From positions 62,001 to 126,000 of the forward strand of contig NZ_JACYUY010000014.1 of NCBI RefSeq assembly GCF_014842025.1: 64,000 nucleotides of DNA, given 5' to 3'. Positions within the stretch are counted from its first letter, which is position 1. Each line of letters begins with the position of its first letter. The notes beneath the pieces are model-generated. The model was not told the origin of the DNA. It saw only the letters and a program-made list of their open reading frames with translations, and made no database searches. The stretch is from Massilia sp. CFBP 13721. GTDB lineage: Bacteria; Pseudomonadota; Gammaproteobacteria; Burkholderiales; Burkholderiaceae_D. The translations under genes were made by a program, and so were the position numbers. Below, piece after piece: positions 51,341-61,000 of the stretch.

Positions 51341-52624
51341 ATGAAACAGCTGGCCGCGGCAGCGATGCTGCTCGTATTGAACGGCGCCCATGGCGCCACG
51401 CAGACCGTCGATTGCGGGCGCCTGCTCGACGTGAAAAGCGGCAGCTGGCGCGAGCGCGTCAGCATCGTGATCGAAGACGGCACCATCCAATCGATCGGGC
51501 CGATGGCGCCCGGCGCCGGCCACGTCGACCTGTCGAACCAGTCCTGCCTGCCCGGCCTGATCGACATGCACGTACACCTCACGAGCCAGACCCAGCCTGC
51601 GATCGACGCCTACCGCGACAGATTGACTGCCGACCCGGCCGACATGGCCTACCGCTCCGTGAAATATGCCGAGCGCACGCTGCTGGCTGGTTTTACCACC
51701 GTGCGCGACCTCGGCGCGGAACAGGCGCTGAACGTGTCGCTGAAGCGCGCGATCGCCGCCGGCAGCATTCCTGGTCCGCGCATGTTCACGGCCGGGAAAT
51801 CGATTGCCACCACCGGCGGCCATGCCGATCCGACCAACAACCTGTCGCACTTCCTGGGCGAGGCGATCGGCACGCCGGGACCGAGCGAAGGCGTGATCGA
51901 CAGTCCCGAGGGCGGGCGCCAGGCCGTGCGTGCGCGCTACAAGGAAGGTGCGGACCTGATCAAGATCACCGCCACCGGCGGCGTGCTGAGCCAGGCGGCG
52001 AATGGCCAGAACTCGCAGTACACCGAGGATGAATTGCGCGCCATCGTCAGCACCGCGAAAGATTACGGTTTTCGCGTGGCCGCGCACGCGCACGGCGCCG
52101 AAGGCATGAAGCGCGCGCTGCGCGCCGGCGTCGACTCGATCGAGCACGGCACCCTGATGGACGAGGAGACCGTGGCGCTGTTCAAGAAGACCGGCCACTG
52201 GTACGTACCAACCATTTCGGCCGGCCGCTACGTCGCCGACAAGGCGAAAGATCCGAACTACTACTCGGCACTGGTGCGCCCGAAGGCTGCCGCGATCGGC
52301 CCGCAACTGCAGGCGACCTTTGCGCGCGCCCACAAGGCAGGGGTAAAAATCGCCTTCGGCACCGACGCCGGCGTGTTCCCGCACGGAGAGAATGCGAAAG
52401 AGTTCGGCTACATGGTCGAAGCGGGCATGAGTCCGATCGAGGCGATTCGCGCCGCGACCATCAACGCCGCCCTGCTGCTCGACCAGCCACAGCGCCTGGG
52501 CATGGTGGCGCCGGGCTTCGCGGCCGACATCGTCGCCGTCGACGGCGACCCGCTGCGCGACGTCAAACTGCTCGAACGCGTGACCTTCGTGATGAAAGAC
52601 GGCGTCGTCTACAAGAAGCCGTAA
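51341..52624 (+). CDS. secreted metal-dependent amidohydrolase (prolidase/imidazolonepropionase-like)
   Basis: A 427-residue protein started at the ATG at 51341 (GGAG 8 bases upstream). A signal peptide (MKQLAAAAMLLVLNGAHG) precedes the amidohydrolase fold: CLPGLIDMHVHLT (HxH metal site, about residue 75), TTVRDLGAEQ, DLIKITATGGVLS with the bridging Lys, VAAHAHGAEGMK, SIEHGTLMD and the Asp in FGTDAGVFPHG (about 345). Relatives are Xaa-Pro or Xaa-basic dipeptidases and related exported hydrolases. With asparaginase next to it, a role in peptide or amino-acid scavenging is likely. Confidence 0.88.
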   Translation: MKQLAAAAMLLVLNGAHGATQTVDCGRLLDVKSGSWRERVSIVIEDGTIQSIGPMAPGAGHVDLSNQSCLPGLIDMHVHLTSQTQPAIDAYRDRLTADPADMAYRSVKYAERTLLAGFTTVRDLGAEQALNVSLKRAIAAGSIPGPRMFTAGKSIATTGGHADPTNNLSHFLGEAIGTPGPSEGVIDSPEGGRQAVRARYKEGADLIKITATGGVLSQAANGQNSQYTEDELRAIVSTAKDYGFRVAAHAHGAEGMKRALRAGVDSIEHGTLMDEETVALFKKTGHWYVPTISAGRYVADKAKDPNYYSALVRPKAAAIGPQLQATFARAHKAGVKIAFGTDAGVFPHGENAKEFGYMVEAGMSPIEAIRAATINAALLLDQPQRLGMVAPGFAADIVAVDGDPLRDVKLLERVTFVMKDGVVYKKP

Positions 52625-52649
52625 CCGATTTTAGTTAAAGGAGATGTAT

Positions 52650-53741
52650 ATGCTGTTCCAGAAAACCGCCCGCTCGGCCACCGCGCTGTTCGGGTTCCTG
52701 ATGTGCCTTGCCTTCGCCGCACAGGCACAGACCCAGGCCGCCGCCGTCAAACTGCCGAACGTGACCATCCTCGCCACCGGCGGCACCATCGCCGGCACCG
52801 GCGCCACCAGCACCACCACCGTCGGCTACACGGCCGCCACCGTCGGCGTGCAGGCGCTGATCCAGGCCGTACCCGAGATGACGAAGATCGCCAACGTCAG
52901 CGGCGAGCAGGTGTTCCAGATCGCCAGCGAAAACATGGGCAACGAGCACTGGCTGGCACTGGCCAAGCGCGTCAACACCCTGCTGGCGCAGCCGACCATG
53001 GACGGCATCGTCATTACCCATGGCACCGACACGCTGGAAGAAACCGCCTACTTCCTGAACCTGGTCGTGAAAAGTAAAAAGCCGGTCGTGGTGGTCGGCT
53101 CGATGCGCCCTTCCACTGCGCTGTCGGCCGACGGCCCGATCAACCTGTACAACGCGGTGATGCTGGCCGGCTCGCAAGAGGCGGTCGGCCGCGGCGTGCT
53201 GGTCGCGATGAACGACCAGATCAACGGCGCACGCGACGTCAGCAAGACCAACACCACCACCACCGACACCTTCAAGGCGTCGGAGCTGGGCATGCTCGGT
53301 TACATCCAGGGCGGCAAGCCGTATTTCTATCGCACGGCGACGCGCAAGCACACGGTCGAGACGGAATTCGACGTGACGGGCTTGTCGGTCTTGCCGCAGG
53401 TGGAGATCGCCTATGCGCATGCGAACGTCGGTCCGGTCGCCGTCGAGGCGCTGGTGGCGGCGGGCGCCAAGGGCTTGATCCACGCGGGCGTCGGTAACGG
53501 TTCGCTGCCGGCCAAGGTGCGTCCTGCCTTATCAAGCGCGCGCAAGAAGGGCGTCATCATCGTGCGTTCGGCGCGCGTCGGCCAGGGCATCGTGGCGAGG
53601 AATGGCGAGGCGAACGACGATGAGCTCGACTTCGTGGCGGGCGATAACCTGTCGCCGCAAAAGGCGCGCATTTTGTTGATGCTGGCGTTGACCAAGACGA
53701 CCAATACGCGCGATATTCAGAAGATGTTTAGTACGTACTAA
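52650..53741 (+). CDS. ansB: periplasmic type II L-asparaginase
   Basis: A 363-residue enzyme. The ATG at 52650 is preferred to that at 52644 because AAAGGAG ends at 52643, which leaves a proper 6-bp spacing only for the second. A signal peptide (ATALFGFLMCLAFAAQAQ) precedes the asparaginase fold: ILATGGTIAGTG with the nucleophile Thr (about residue 45), VITHGTDTLEETAYFL with the second catalytic Thr-Asp (about 130) and VVVGSMRPSTALSADG. It hydrolyses asparagine to aspartate and ammonium in the periplasm, feeding the nearby acidic amino-acid importers. Confidence 0.95.
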   Translation: MLFQKTARSATALFGFLMCLAFAAQAQTQAAAVKLPNVTILATGGTIAGTGATSTTTVGYTAATVGVQALIQAVPEMTKIANVSGEQVFQIASENMGNEHWLALAKRVNTLLAQPTMDGIVITHGTDTLEETAYFLNLVVKSKKPVVVVGSMRPSTALSADGPINLYNAVMLAGSQEAVGRGVLVAMNDQINGARDVSKTNTTTTDTFKASELGMLGYIQGGKPYFYRTATRKHTVETEFDVTGLSVLPQVEIAYAHANVGPVAVEALVAAGAKGLIHAGVGNGSLPAKVRPALSSARKKGVIIVRSARVGQGIVARNGEANDDELDFVAGDNLSPQKARILLMLALTKTTNTRDIQKMFSTY

Positions 53742-53796
53742 GGCGGTGTGCACCGGTACGTGGGGCTGTTGCCTGCCTTGGTATCGGTGTTTTAGA

Positions 53797-53899
53797 TCCG
53801 CGTGGGCGGAACCCACCCTACGGTCACCGCCAACAGCGAGATCATACGAAACCCGGATCGATAACGTTTCCCGTAGGGTGGGCTCCGCCCACGCGGATC
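53797..53899. repeat. inverted REP pair between ansB and the ABC exporter gene
   Basis: Units 53797-53823 (CCGCGTGGGCGGAACCCACC then CTACGG) and 53872-53899 (CGTAGGGTGGGCTCCGCC then CACGCGGATC) face each other about 50 bp apart. Both lie between convergent genes; no other terminator is visible, so the hairpins may serve as one. Confidence 0.82.
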
Positions 53900-53944
53900 A
53901 AACGAACCGATAGCGCCCCACGCAACAGCGCCACCTTCCTCCGC

Positions 53945-55792
53945 TCACTCCCCCTGCAACTCCAACGGCGGACTCGCCAACTCTTCATCCGGCCGCGCCT
54001 GCTGGCGCTCCCACATCTGCGCATACAGCCCCTGCGTCGCGAGCAGGCTGCCGTGCGTGCCGCGCTCGACGATCCGGCCGTGATCGAGCACGATGATCTG
54101 CTGCGCATCGGCGATCGTCGACAGGCGGTGCGCGATCACCAGCGTGGTGCGGTTCTTCGCGATCTCCTTCAGCTGCGCCTGGATCGCCTGCTCCGACTTC
54201 GAATCGAGCGCCGACGTCGCCTCGTCGAAAATCAGGATCGCGGGGTTCTTCAGCAAGGTGCGTGCGATCGCCACCCGCTGCTTCTCGCCGCCCGACAGCT
54301 TCAGGCCACGCTCGCCCACCATGGTCGCGTACCCGTCGGGCAGGCTCTCGATAAAATCGTGGATCGAGGCGGCGCGTGCGGCGGCGACGATGTCGTCGTG
54401 GCTGGCGCCCGGCCGGCCATAAGCGATGTTGTATTCGATGGTGTCGTTGAACAGCACCGTATCCTGCGGCACGATGCCGATCGCGGCGCGCAGCGAGGCT
54501 TGGGTGACGGTGCGGATGTCCTGGCCGTCGATGCTGATCGATCCCTTGTTCACGTCATAAAAACGGAACAGCAGGCGCGACAGCGTCGACTTGCCGGAGC
54601 CGCTGTGGCCGACCACGGCGGTGGTGGTGCCGGCCGGGATGGCGAAGTCGACGTCGAACAGGATCTGGCGCTTGGCTTCGTAGCTGAACTCGACGTGCGA
54701 GAACGCCACGCTGGCGCCGCGCGTGGCCAGCGGCTGCGCGCCCGTCGAATCGGCCACTTCGCGGTTCTGGTCGAGCAGGCCGAACAACCGCTCCATGTCG
54801 GCCAGCGCCTGCTTGATCTCGCGGTAGATCACGCCCAGGAAGTTCAGCGGGATGTATAGCTGGATCATGAACGAGTTCACCAGCACCAGGTCGCCCAGGG
54901 TCATGGTGCCGGCAATGACGCCTTCGGTGGCGCGCCACAGGATCAGGGTAACGGCGGTGGCGATGATCAGCGACTGGCCCGTATTCAGCACCGATAACGA
55001 AGTCTGCGAGCGCACCGCGGCATTCTCGTAGCTTTGCAGCCCCTGGTCGTAGCGCTTCGCTTCGTAATCCTCGTTGCCGAAGTATTTCACGGTCTCGTAG
55101 TTGATCAGCGAGTCGATCGCCTTTGTATTCGCCTTCGAGTCGAGGTCGTTCATGGTGCGGCGGAAGTGGGTACGCCATTCGGTCACGACCACGGTGAACG
55201 TGATGTAGGTAACGAGCGCCACGGCGGTGATGATGCTGAACCACTTGTCGTAGTTGAACACCAGGTAACCCAGCACCAGCGTGATCTCGACCAGGGTCGG
55301 CAGCACGTTGAACAGCGAGTACGAGATCAGCGAATTCACGCCGCGCGTGCCGCGTTCGATATCGCGCGTCATGCCGCCGGTCTGGCGGTTCAGGTGAAAG
55401 CGCAGCGACAGCGCGTGCAGATGGCGGAACACGCGCAGGGCGATGGTGCGCACCGCGCGCTGCGTGACGCGCGCGAACAGGAATTCGCGCAGCTCGGTAA
55501 ACACCGTGGTCGACAGGCGCAGCAAGCCGTAGGCGACCAGCGCGCCGAGCGGCAGCACCAGCAGCGCCTGCGGGTGGGCGGGGTCGATCGCCAGCTGGTC
55601 GATCAGCTGTTTCAGCACCAGCGGCACGCCGACGTTGGCCATCTTGGCGCCGATCAGCGCACCGAGCGCGGCGATCACGCGCCATTTGTAGACCCACAGA
55701 TAGGGAAACAGGGTTTTCAGGGTGGCCCAGTCCGTACGCTGCCGCTGGATACCGTCGGGCGGAGGAGGAGGACTGGTGGAAGAGCGTCGCAT
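53945..55792 (-). CDS. ABC exporter, fused permease-ATPase (ATM1/HMT1-like)
   Basis: A 615-residue half-transporter started at the ATG at 55792 (MRRSSTSPPPPPDG), a common opening for this family in Burkholderiales. The six-helix permease spans about residues 30-325, followed by the nucleotide-binding domain: Walker A VGHSGSGKSTLSRLL (about 415), signature LSGGEKQRVAIARTLL, Walker B LIFDEATSALDSKSE and the H-loop VIAHRLSTI. The family exports glutathione conjugates, heavy-metal or iron-sulphur precursors; substrate not determinable here. Head-to-head with the thioesterase gene. Confidence 0.92.
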   Translation of the reverse strand: MRRSSTSPPPPPDGIQRQRTDWATLKTLFPYLWVYKWRVIAALGALIGAKMANVGVPLVLKQLIDQLAIDPAHPQALLVLPLGALVAYGLLRLSTTVFTELREFLFARVTQRAVRTIALRVFRHLHALSLRFHLNRQTGGMTRDIERGTRGVNSLISYSLFNVLPTLVEITLVLGYLVFNYDKWFSIITAVALVTYITFTVVVTEWRTHFRRTMNDLDSKANTKAIDSLINYETVKYFGNEDYEAKRYDQGLQSYENAAVRSQTSLSVLNTGQSLIIATAVTLILWRATEGVIAGTMTLGDLVLVNSFMIQLYIPLNFLGVIYREIKQALADMERLFGLLDQNREVADSTGAQPLATRGASVAFSHVEFSYEAKRQILFDVDFAIPAGTTTAVVGHSGSGKSTLSRLLFRFYDVNKGSISIDGQDIRTVTQASLRAAIGIVPQDTVLFNDTIEYNIAYGRPGASHDDIVAAARAASIHDFIESLPDGYATMVGERGLKLSGGEKQRVAIARTLLKNPAILIFDEATSALDSKSEQAIQAQLKEIAKNRTTLVIAHRLSTIADAQQIIVLDHGRIVERGTHGSLLATQGLYAQMWERQQARPDEELASPPLELQGE

Positions 55793-55854
55793 GGCAGGGA
55801 TCCGGGATCTATGGTTCAATTCGGGACGATTGTAGCTTTTCACGAGAATTCAAG

Positions 55855-56307
55855 ATGACCACGCCAGAAAACCCCGCCCCCGCCCACAGCGACACCAGCA
55901 CCAACCGTCTGCCGGAAGGGAAAATGCCGCAGCTGCGCGTGATGCCGGGTCCGCCCGATGCGAACGTGTATGGCGACGTCTTCGGTGGCTGGATCATGGC
56001 GCAGGTCGACATCGCCGGTTCGCTGCCGGCCACGCGCCGCGCCAATGGCCGCGTCGCCACCATCGCGGTGAATTCCTTCCTGTTCAAGAACCCGGTGTTC
56101 GTCGGCGACCTGCTGTCGTTTTACGCCGATATCGTCAAGGTAGGCAATACCTCGATCACCGTGTACGTCGAGGTGTATGCCGAGCGCAACCGCCTGCAGT
56201 CGAACATCGTCAAAGTCACCGAGGCGACGCTGACCTATGTCGCCACCGGCCCCGACCGCAAGCCGCGCCAGCTGCCGCCGATCGAATCGCTGATCTCGCA
56301 TCAGTGA
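55855..56307 (+). CDS. acyl-CoA thioesterase, hot-dog fold (YciA-like)
   Basis: A 150-residue thioesterase. The hot-dog core reads RVMPGPPDANVYGDVFGGWIMAQVD (the Asp/Asn and Gly-Gly-Trp signature), VATIAVNSFLFKNPVFVGDLL and ITVYVEVYAERN. Such enzymes hydrolyse short- to medium-chain acyl-CoA in the cytoplasm. The first 25 residues are Pro/Thr-rich and not conserved. The last codon and stop overlap the next gene (GTGA). Confidence 0.92.
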   Translation: MTTPENPAPAHSDTSTNRLPEGKMPQLRVMPGPPDANVYGDVFGGWIMAQVDIAGSLPATRRANGRVATIAVNSFLFKNPVFVGDLLSFYADIVKVGNTSITVYVEVYAERNRLQSNIVKVTEATLTYVATGPDRKPRQLPPIESLISHQ

Positions 56308-57875
56308 AAGAAACGCGCCGCAGCTTCCTGCTCGACGCGGCGCGCCTGGCGGCCGCGGCGACAAGCGGCGCCGCTTTCAGTACCGCCGCCGCAGGCAATA
56401 CGTATCCCTTCTCGCTCGGCGTTGCTTCCGGCTCGCCGCTGCCGCATGCGGTCATCCTCTGGACCCGTATCCTGCCCGATCCGCTGAACGCGGCGTCAAG
56501 TCCGGCGATCGCGCTGACGGTGCGCTGGGAAGTGGCCGAAGACGAGGCGTTCCGCAAGGTGGTGGCGCAGGGCAGCGCGGTGGCGGCGCCCGAGCTGGCG
56601 CATAGCGTGCACGTCGATGCGACGGGTTTACGGCCGGCGCACTGGTACTGGTACCGCTTCATGCTGGGCAACGCCGTCAGCCCGGTCGGCCGTACCCGCA
56701 CCGCGCCAGCGGCCGACGCGCTGCCCGGGTCATTGAAAATCGCGGTCGCTTCTTGCCAGCACTGGGAGTTCGGCCACTACGCCGCGCATCGCCACATCGC
56801 CGCCGCCGCGCCCGACCTGGTCGCCTTCCTGGGCGATTACATCTACGAGTGGGGACCGTATCAACTGCGCCATCCGGCGCGGGCGATCCGCAGCGACGAA
56901 TCGTTCACGCTGGCGCAGTACCGCGCGCGCTATGCGCAATACAAAAGCGACCCTGACCTGCAAAGCGCGCACCGCGCCGCGCCCTGGATCGTCACCTGGG
57001 ACGACCACGAAGTCGCCAACGACTACGCCGGCGACATCGACGAGCGGCTGTCGGCCGACTTCGCCGCGCGGCGCGCGGCAGCGTATCAAGCGTTTTATGA
57101 ACACATGCCGCTGCGCCTGGCCCCGCCGCGCCCCGGCCGCTTCGGCGCCATGCGCATGTTCCAGCGCCATGACTGGGGCCGGCTGGCACGCTTCCATGTG
57201 CTCGACAACCGCCAGTACCGCTCACCGCTGCCCTGCCCGAAACCAGGCCGCGGCGGCTCGAACGTGGTGCTGGCGCGCGCCTGCGCCGAACTGCGCGACC
57301 CGCGGCGCACGATGCTCGGTGGCGAACAGGAAGCCTGGCTGGCGCAGGGGCTGTCGTCCTCGCGCGCGCACTGGAACATCCTGGCCCAGCAGACACCGCT
57401 GGCGCAATCGAGCGGGGTGCCGGTGCGCGCGCCCGACGATGGCCGCTTCTGGACCGATGGCTGGGATGGCTATCCGGTGGCGCGCCGGCGTTTGCTCGAT
57501 ACGCTGGTGCGTAGCGGTGCGAACAATCCGCTGGTGCTGGCGGGCGACGTGCACACCTTTTATGCGAGCGAATTAAGGCGCGATTTCAATCGGCCAGTGT
57601 CGCGCGCGAATCCGGTTGTCGCCGCGGAACTGTGCGGTACGTCCGTCACCTCGAGTTCGCGGCCGCAGGCGCGCACCCAGGAAAACGTCGAGCGCAATCC
57701 GCACATGCTGTACGGACGCAGCGACCGCCGCGGCTACATGCTGGTAGAGCTGACGCCGCAATCCGCGCAGGCGCGCTTCATGGCGCTCGACGACGTGCGC
57801 GATGCGCGCAGCGGACAGTCGCAGGCGGCCGCCTTTGCCGTCGCGGACGGGTCGCCGCGGATCCGGCGCGCCTGA
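56304..57875 (+). CDS. phoD: PhoD-family alkaline phosphatase/phosphodiesterase, Tat-exported
   Basis: A 523-residue protein starting at GTG 56304, overlapped by 4 bp with the thioesterase stop. A twin-arginine signal (KETRRSFLLDAARLAAAA) indicates export of a folded metalloenzyme. An N-terminal beta-sandwich domain (about 35-135) precedes the metallophosphatase domain: CQHWEFGHYAAH, the metal site FLGDYIYEWG (about 175), TWDDHEVANDY (about 232) and LAGDVHTFYASEL (about 415). These enzymes release phosphate from mono- or diesters. No Pho box was recognised upstream. Confidence 0.9.
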   Translation: MKETRRSFLLDAARLAAAATSGAAFSTAAAGNTYPFSLGVASGSPLPHAVILWTRILPDPLNAASSPAIALTVRWEVAEDEAFRKVVAQGSAVAAPELAHSVHVDATGLRPAHWYWYRFMLGNAVSPVGRTRTAPAADALPGSLKIAVASCQHWEFGHYAAHRHIAAAAPDLVAFLGDYIYEWGPYQLRHPARAIRSDESFTLAQYRARYAQYKSDPDLQSAHRAAPWIVTWDDHEVANDYAGDIDERLSADFAARRAAAYQAFYEHMPLRLAPPRPGRFGAMRMFQRHDWGRLARFHVLDNRQYRSPLPCPKPGRGGSNVVLARACAELRDPRRTMLGGEQEAWLAQGLSSSRAHWNILAQQTPLAQSSGVPVRAPDDGRFWTDGWDGYPVARRRLLDTLVRSGANNPLVLAGDVHTFYASELRRDFNRPVSRANPVVAAELCGTSVTSSSRPQARTQENVERNPHMLYGRSDRRGYMLVELTPQSAQARFMALDDVRDARSGQSQAAAFAVADGSPRIRRA

Positions 57876-58005
57876 GCTGCGGCACGCGGCGCCATTTGTT
57901 GCGTGACAACACCAGCGCGCTGCGGAGATTTCGATAAATAATGCTGAGTTAGCATAAAATACGCAGCTGATTTCGGTATTTCTCCACAATTCAAGCTCCC
58001 TTGCC

Positions 58006-61000
58006 ATGTCCCCACTTCCTCCTTCACCAGCTGTAAACGACGACCTCGGCTGGCTTGCCGGCGGCGGAGAAATGGGCGCGCTGATCCGGGCGATGGACTG
58101 GTCGACAACGCCGCTCGGTCCGCTGCAGGACTGGCCGCAGAGCCTGCGCACCTCGGTCAGCCTGTGCCTGTCGTCGACCTTCCCGATCCTGGTCGCCTGG
58201 GGGCCCGACGACATCCAGATCTACAACGACGCCTACCGCCCGATCTGCGGCGACCTGCATCCGCAGGCGATGGGTGCGCCGTTCAAGGAAATCTGGGCCA
58301 GCGCGCTGCCAGTGGTGGGCGACGCCTTCGACCGCGCCCATCAAGGAGAAGGCGCCTACATCAAGGACCAGCGCATGTTCCTCGACCGCCTCGGCTATCT
58401 CGAGGAAGCCTTCATGACCTTCTCGTTTTCGCCGATCCGCGACGAGTCGGGCGAAGTCGGCGGCATCTTCCACCCGATCACCGAGTCGACGGCGACGGTG
58501 CTGAATGCGCGCCGCACGCACGGCCTGCGCGACCTGAGCGTCGACATCGCCGACGCCCGCACCCTCGACGAGATCGGACGCGGCATCGCGGCCGAGCACG
58601 CCAATATGGCGCTGGACCTGCCCTTCCTACTGGTGTACCGGATCGACGGCGACGGCACGCTGCAACTGTGCAGCAGCGCCGGCCTCGACGCCCACCCGGC
58701 GCTGGCGCCGGCGAGCCTCGACCTGGACGACGCCTGCTGGCCTTTTGCCCGCAGCGCGCAATCCGGCGCGGTGCAGCGCATCGATGGGCTGGCGCCGCGC
58801 TTCGGCGCCACGCCTTGCGGCAGCTACGCGGCGGCGCCCGATACGGCGCTGGTGCTGCCGATCGCCCTGCCCGGCCAGGCAGACCTGTTCGGCTTCGCCG
58901 TGGCCGGCGTGAGCGCCGCGCGCGCACTCGATGCCGACTACCTCGGTTACTACGACCTGCTGGGTGCAGCCTTGAACACCGCCGTCGGCAACGTCGTCGC
59001 CTATGAAAAGGAACAGCGCCGCGCGGAGGAGCTGGCGCAGATCGACCGCGCCAAGACCGCCTTCTTTTCCAACGTCTCGCACGAGTTCCGCACGCCGCTG
59101 ACGCTGATCCTGGGGCCGCTCGACGACGCCCTGGCCGACCCGAGCGAGCCACTCGGCCCGGTGCAGCGCAAGCGCGTCGACCTCACCCACCGCAATGCGC
59201 TGCGCTTGCTAAAACTGGTAAATTCGCTGCTCGATTTTTCGCGCATCGAAGCGGGCCGGGTGCAGGCGACCTATGTCGCGACCGACCTGGCGCGCCTCAC
59301 CGCCGATCTTGCCAGCGTGTTCGAATCGGCCATGGCCAAGGGCGGCCTGCGCTACGAGGTCGATTTACAGGATCCGGGCGAGCCGGTCTGGGTCGACCGC
59401 GACATGTGGGAAAAGATCGTTTTTAATCTGCTGTCGAACGCCTTCAAATTCACGCTCGCGGGCAGCGTTGCCATTACCCTGCGCCGGCACGCGGACATGG
59501 TGCGCCTGTCGGTGATCGATACCGGCAGCGGCATCCCGCACGCCGAACTGCCACGTGTGTTCGAGCGCTTCCACCGCATCGAAGGCACGCCGGGCCGTAC
59601 TTATGAAGGCACCGGCATCGGCCTGGCACTGATCCAGGAGCTGGTGCGCCTGCATGGCGGCACCATCGCCGTGCACAGCGTCGAGGGACAAGGCACCCGC
59701 TTCGACGTCGACCTGCCCTTCGGCCATGCGCACCTGCCCGAAGAACGGCTCGTCGACGCCGCCGCCGAACCTGTGCTGGCGCAGCGCATGGGCGCCGCCT
59801 TCGTCGAGGAAGCGCTGCGCTGGCTGCCCGACGAAGAAGCGTCTGCGAGCGCGCGTACTGCCCCCGCCGGCACCCTGCTGCTGCCGGCCGCGCCGCTGCC
59901 GCGCATCCTGATCGCCGACGACAACAACGACATGCGCGCCTATTTGAAGGCGCTGCTCGATCCGCATGCCGAGGTGACCGTCTGCGCCGATGGCGAAGCG
60001 GCGTTCGAGTTGCTGCTGCGCGATCCGCCCGACCTGCTGCTGAGCGACGTGATGATGCCGAAGCTCGACGGCTTCGGTCTGATTGCGCGCATCCGTGCGC
60101 ACGATACCCTGCGCGACCTGCCGGTGATGTTGCTGTCGGCGCGCGCCGGCGAGGAAGCCAAGGTCGAAGGCTTGCAGGCCGGCGCCGACGACTATCTCGT
60201 CAAACCCTTCGCCGCCGCCGAATTGCTGGCGCGCGTGCAGCGCCAGGTGCAGCTGGGCCGCGAACGGCGCCAGCAGCTGCAGGCCTCGGCCATGCGCGAG
60301 TCCTACTTCCATACGCTGGTGGACGTGGCGCCGGTGATGCTGTGGACAACCGACGAGAACAACCTGTGCACTTACCTGAGCCGGCGCTGGTACGAATACA
60401 CCGGGCGCAGCTGGGAGCAGGACCAGGGCCTGGGCTGGCTCGAGAACGTGCATCCGGACGACTTGCCGCGCACCCGCGACACCTTCCTGGCCGCCGCCGC
60501 GGAAGCAGCGCCGTTCCACATCGATTACCGCCTGCGCCGCCATGACGGCGCCTACCGCTGGTTCATCGATGCCGGCACGCCGCGCTTCGGCGACGACGGG
60601 CTGTTGCGCGGCTATGTCGGCACCGTGACCGACGTGCATGCGCGCACCGAAGCCGAGGAGGAACTGCAGAAGAAGAACCGCATGCAAAGCGAGTTCCTGT
60701 ACACCCTTGCGCACGAGTTGCGCAACCCGCTGGCGCCGATCCGCACCGGCCTCGAGCTGATGCGCGTGAATCCGTCGGCGGCGCAGTCGGGCAAGGTGCA
60801 GGGCATGATCAAGCGCCAGGTCGACCACATGGTGCACCTGGTCGACGACCTGCTCGACATGGCGCGCCTGTCCGAGGGCAAGGTCGAGCTGCGCCGCAGC
60901 CAGGTGGCGCTGGCCGACGTGGTCAAGGACGCGGTCGAGATGAGCATGCCGCTGGTGACCGCCGGCGCGCACCGACTCGCGCTCGCGCTGCCGGACCAGC

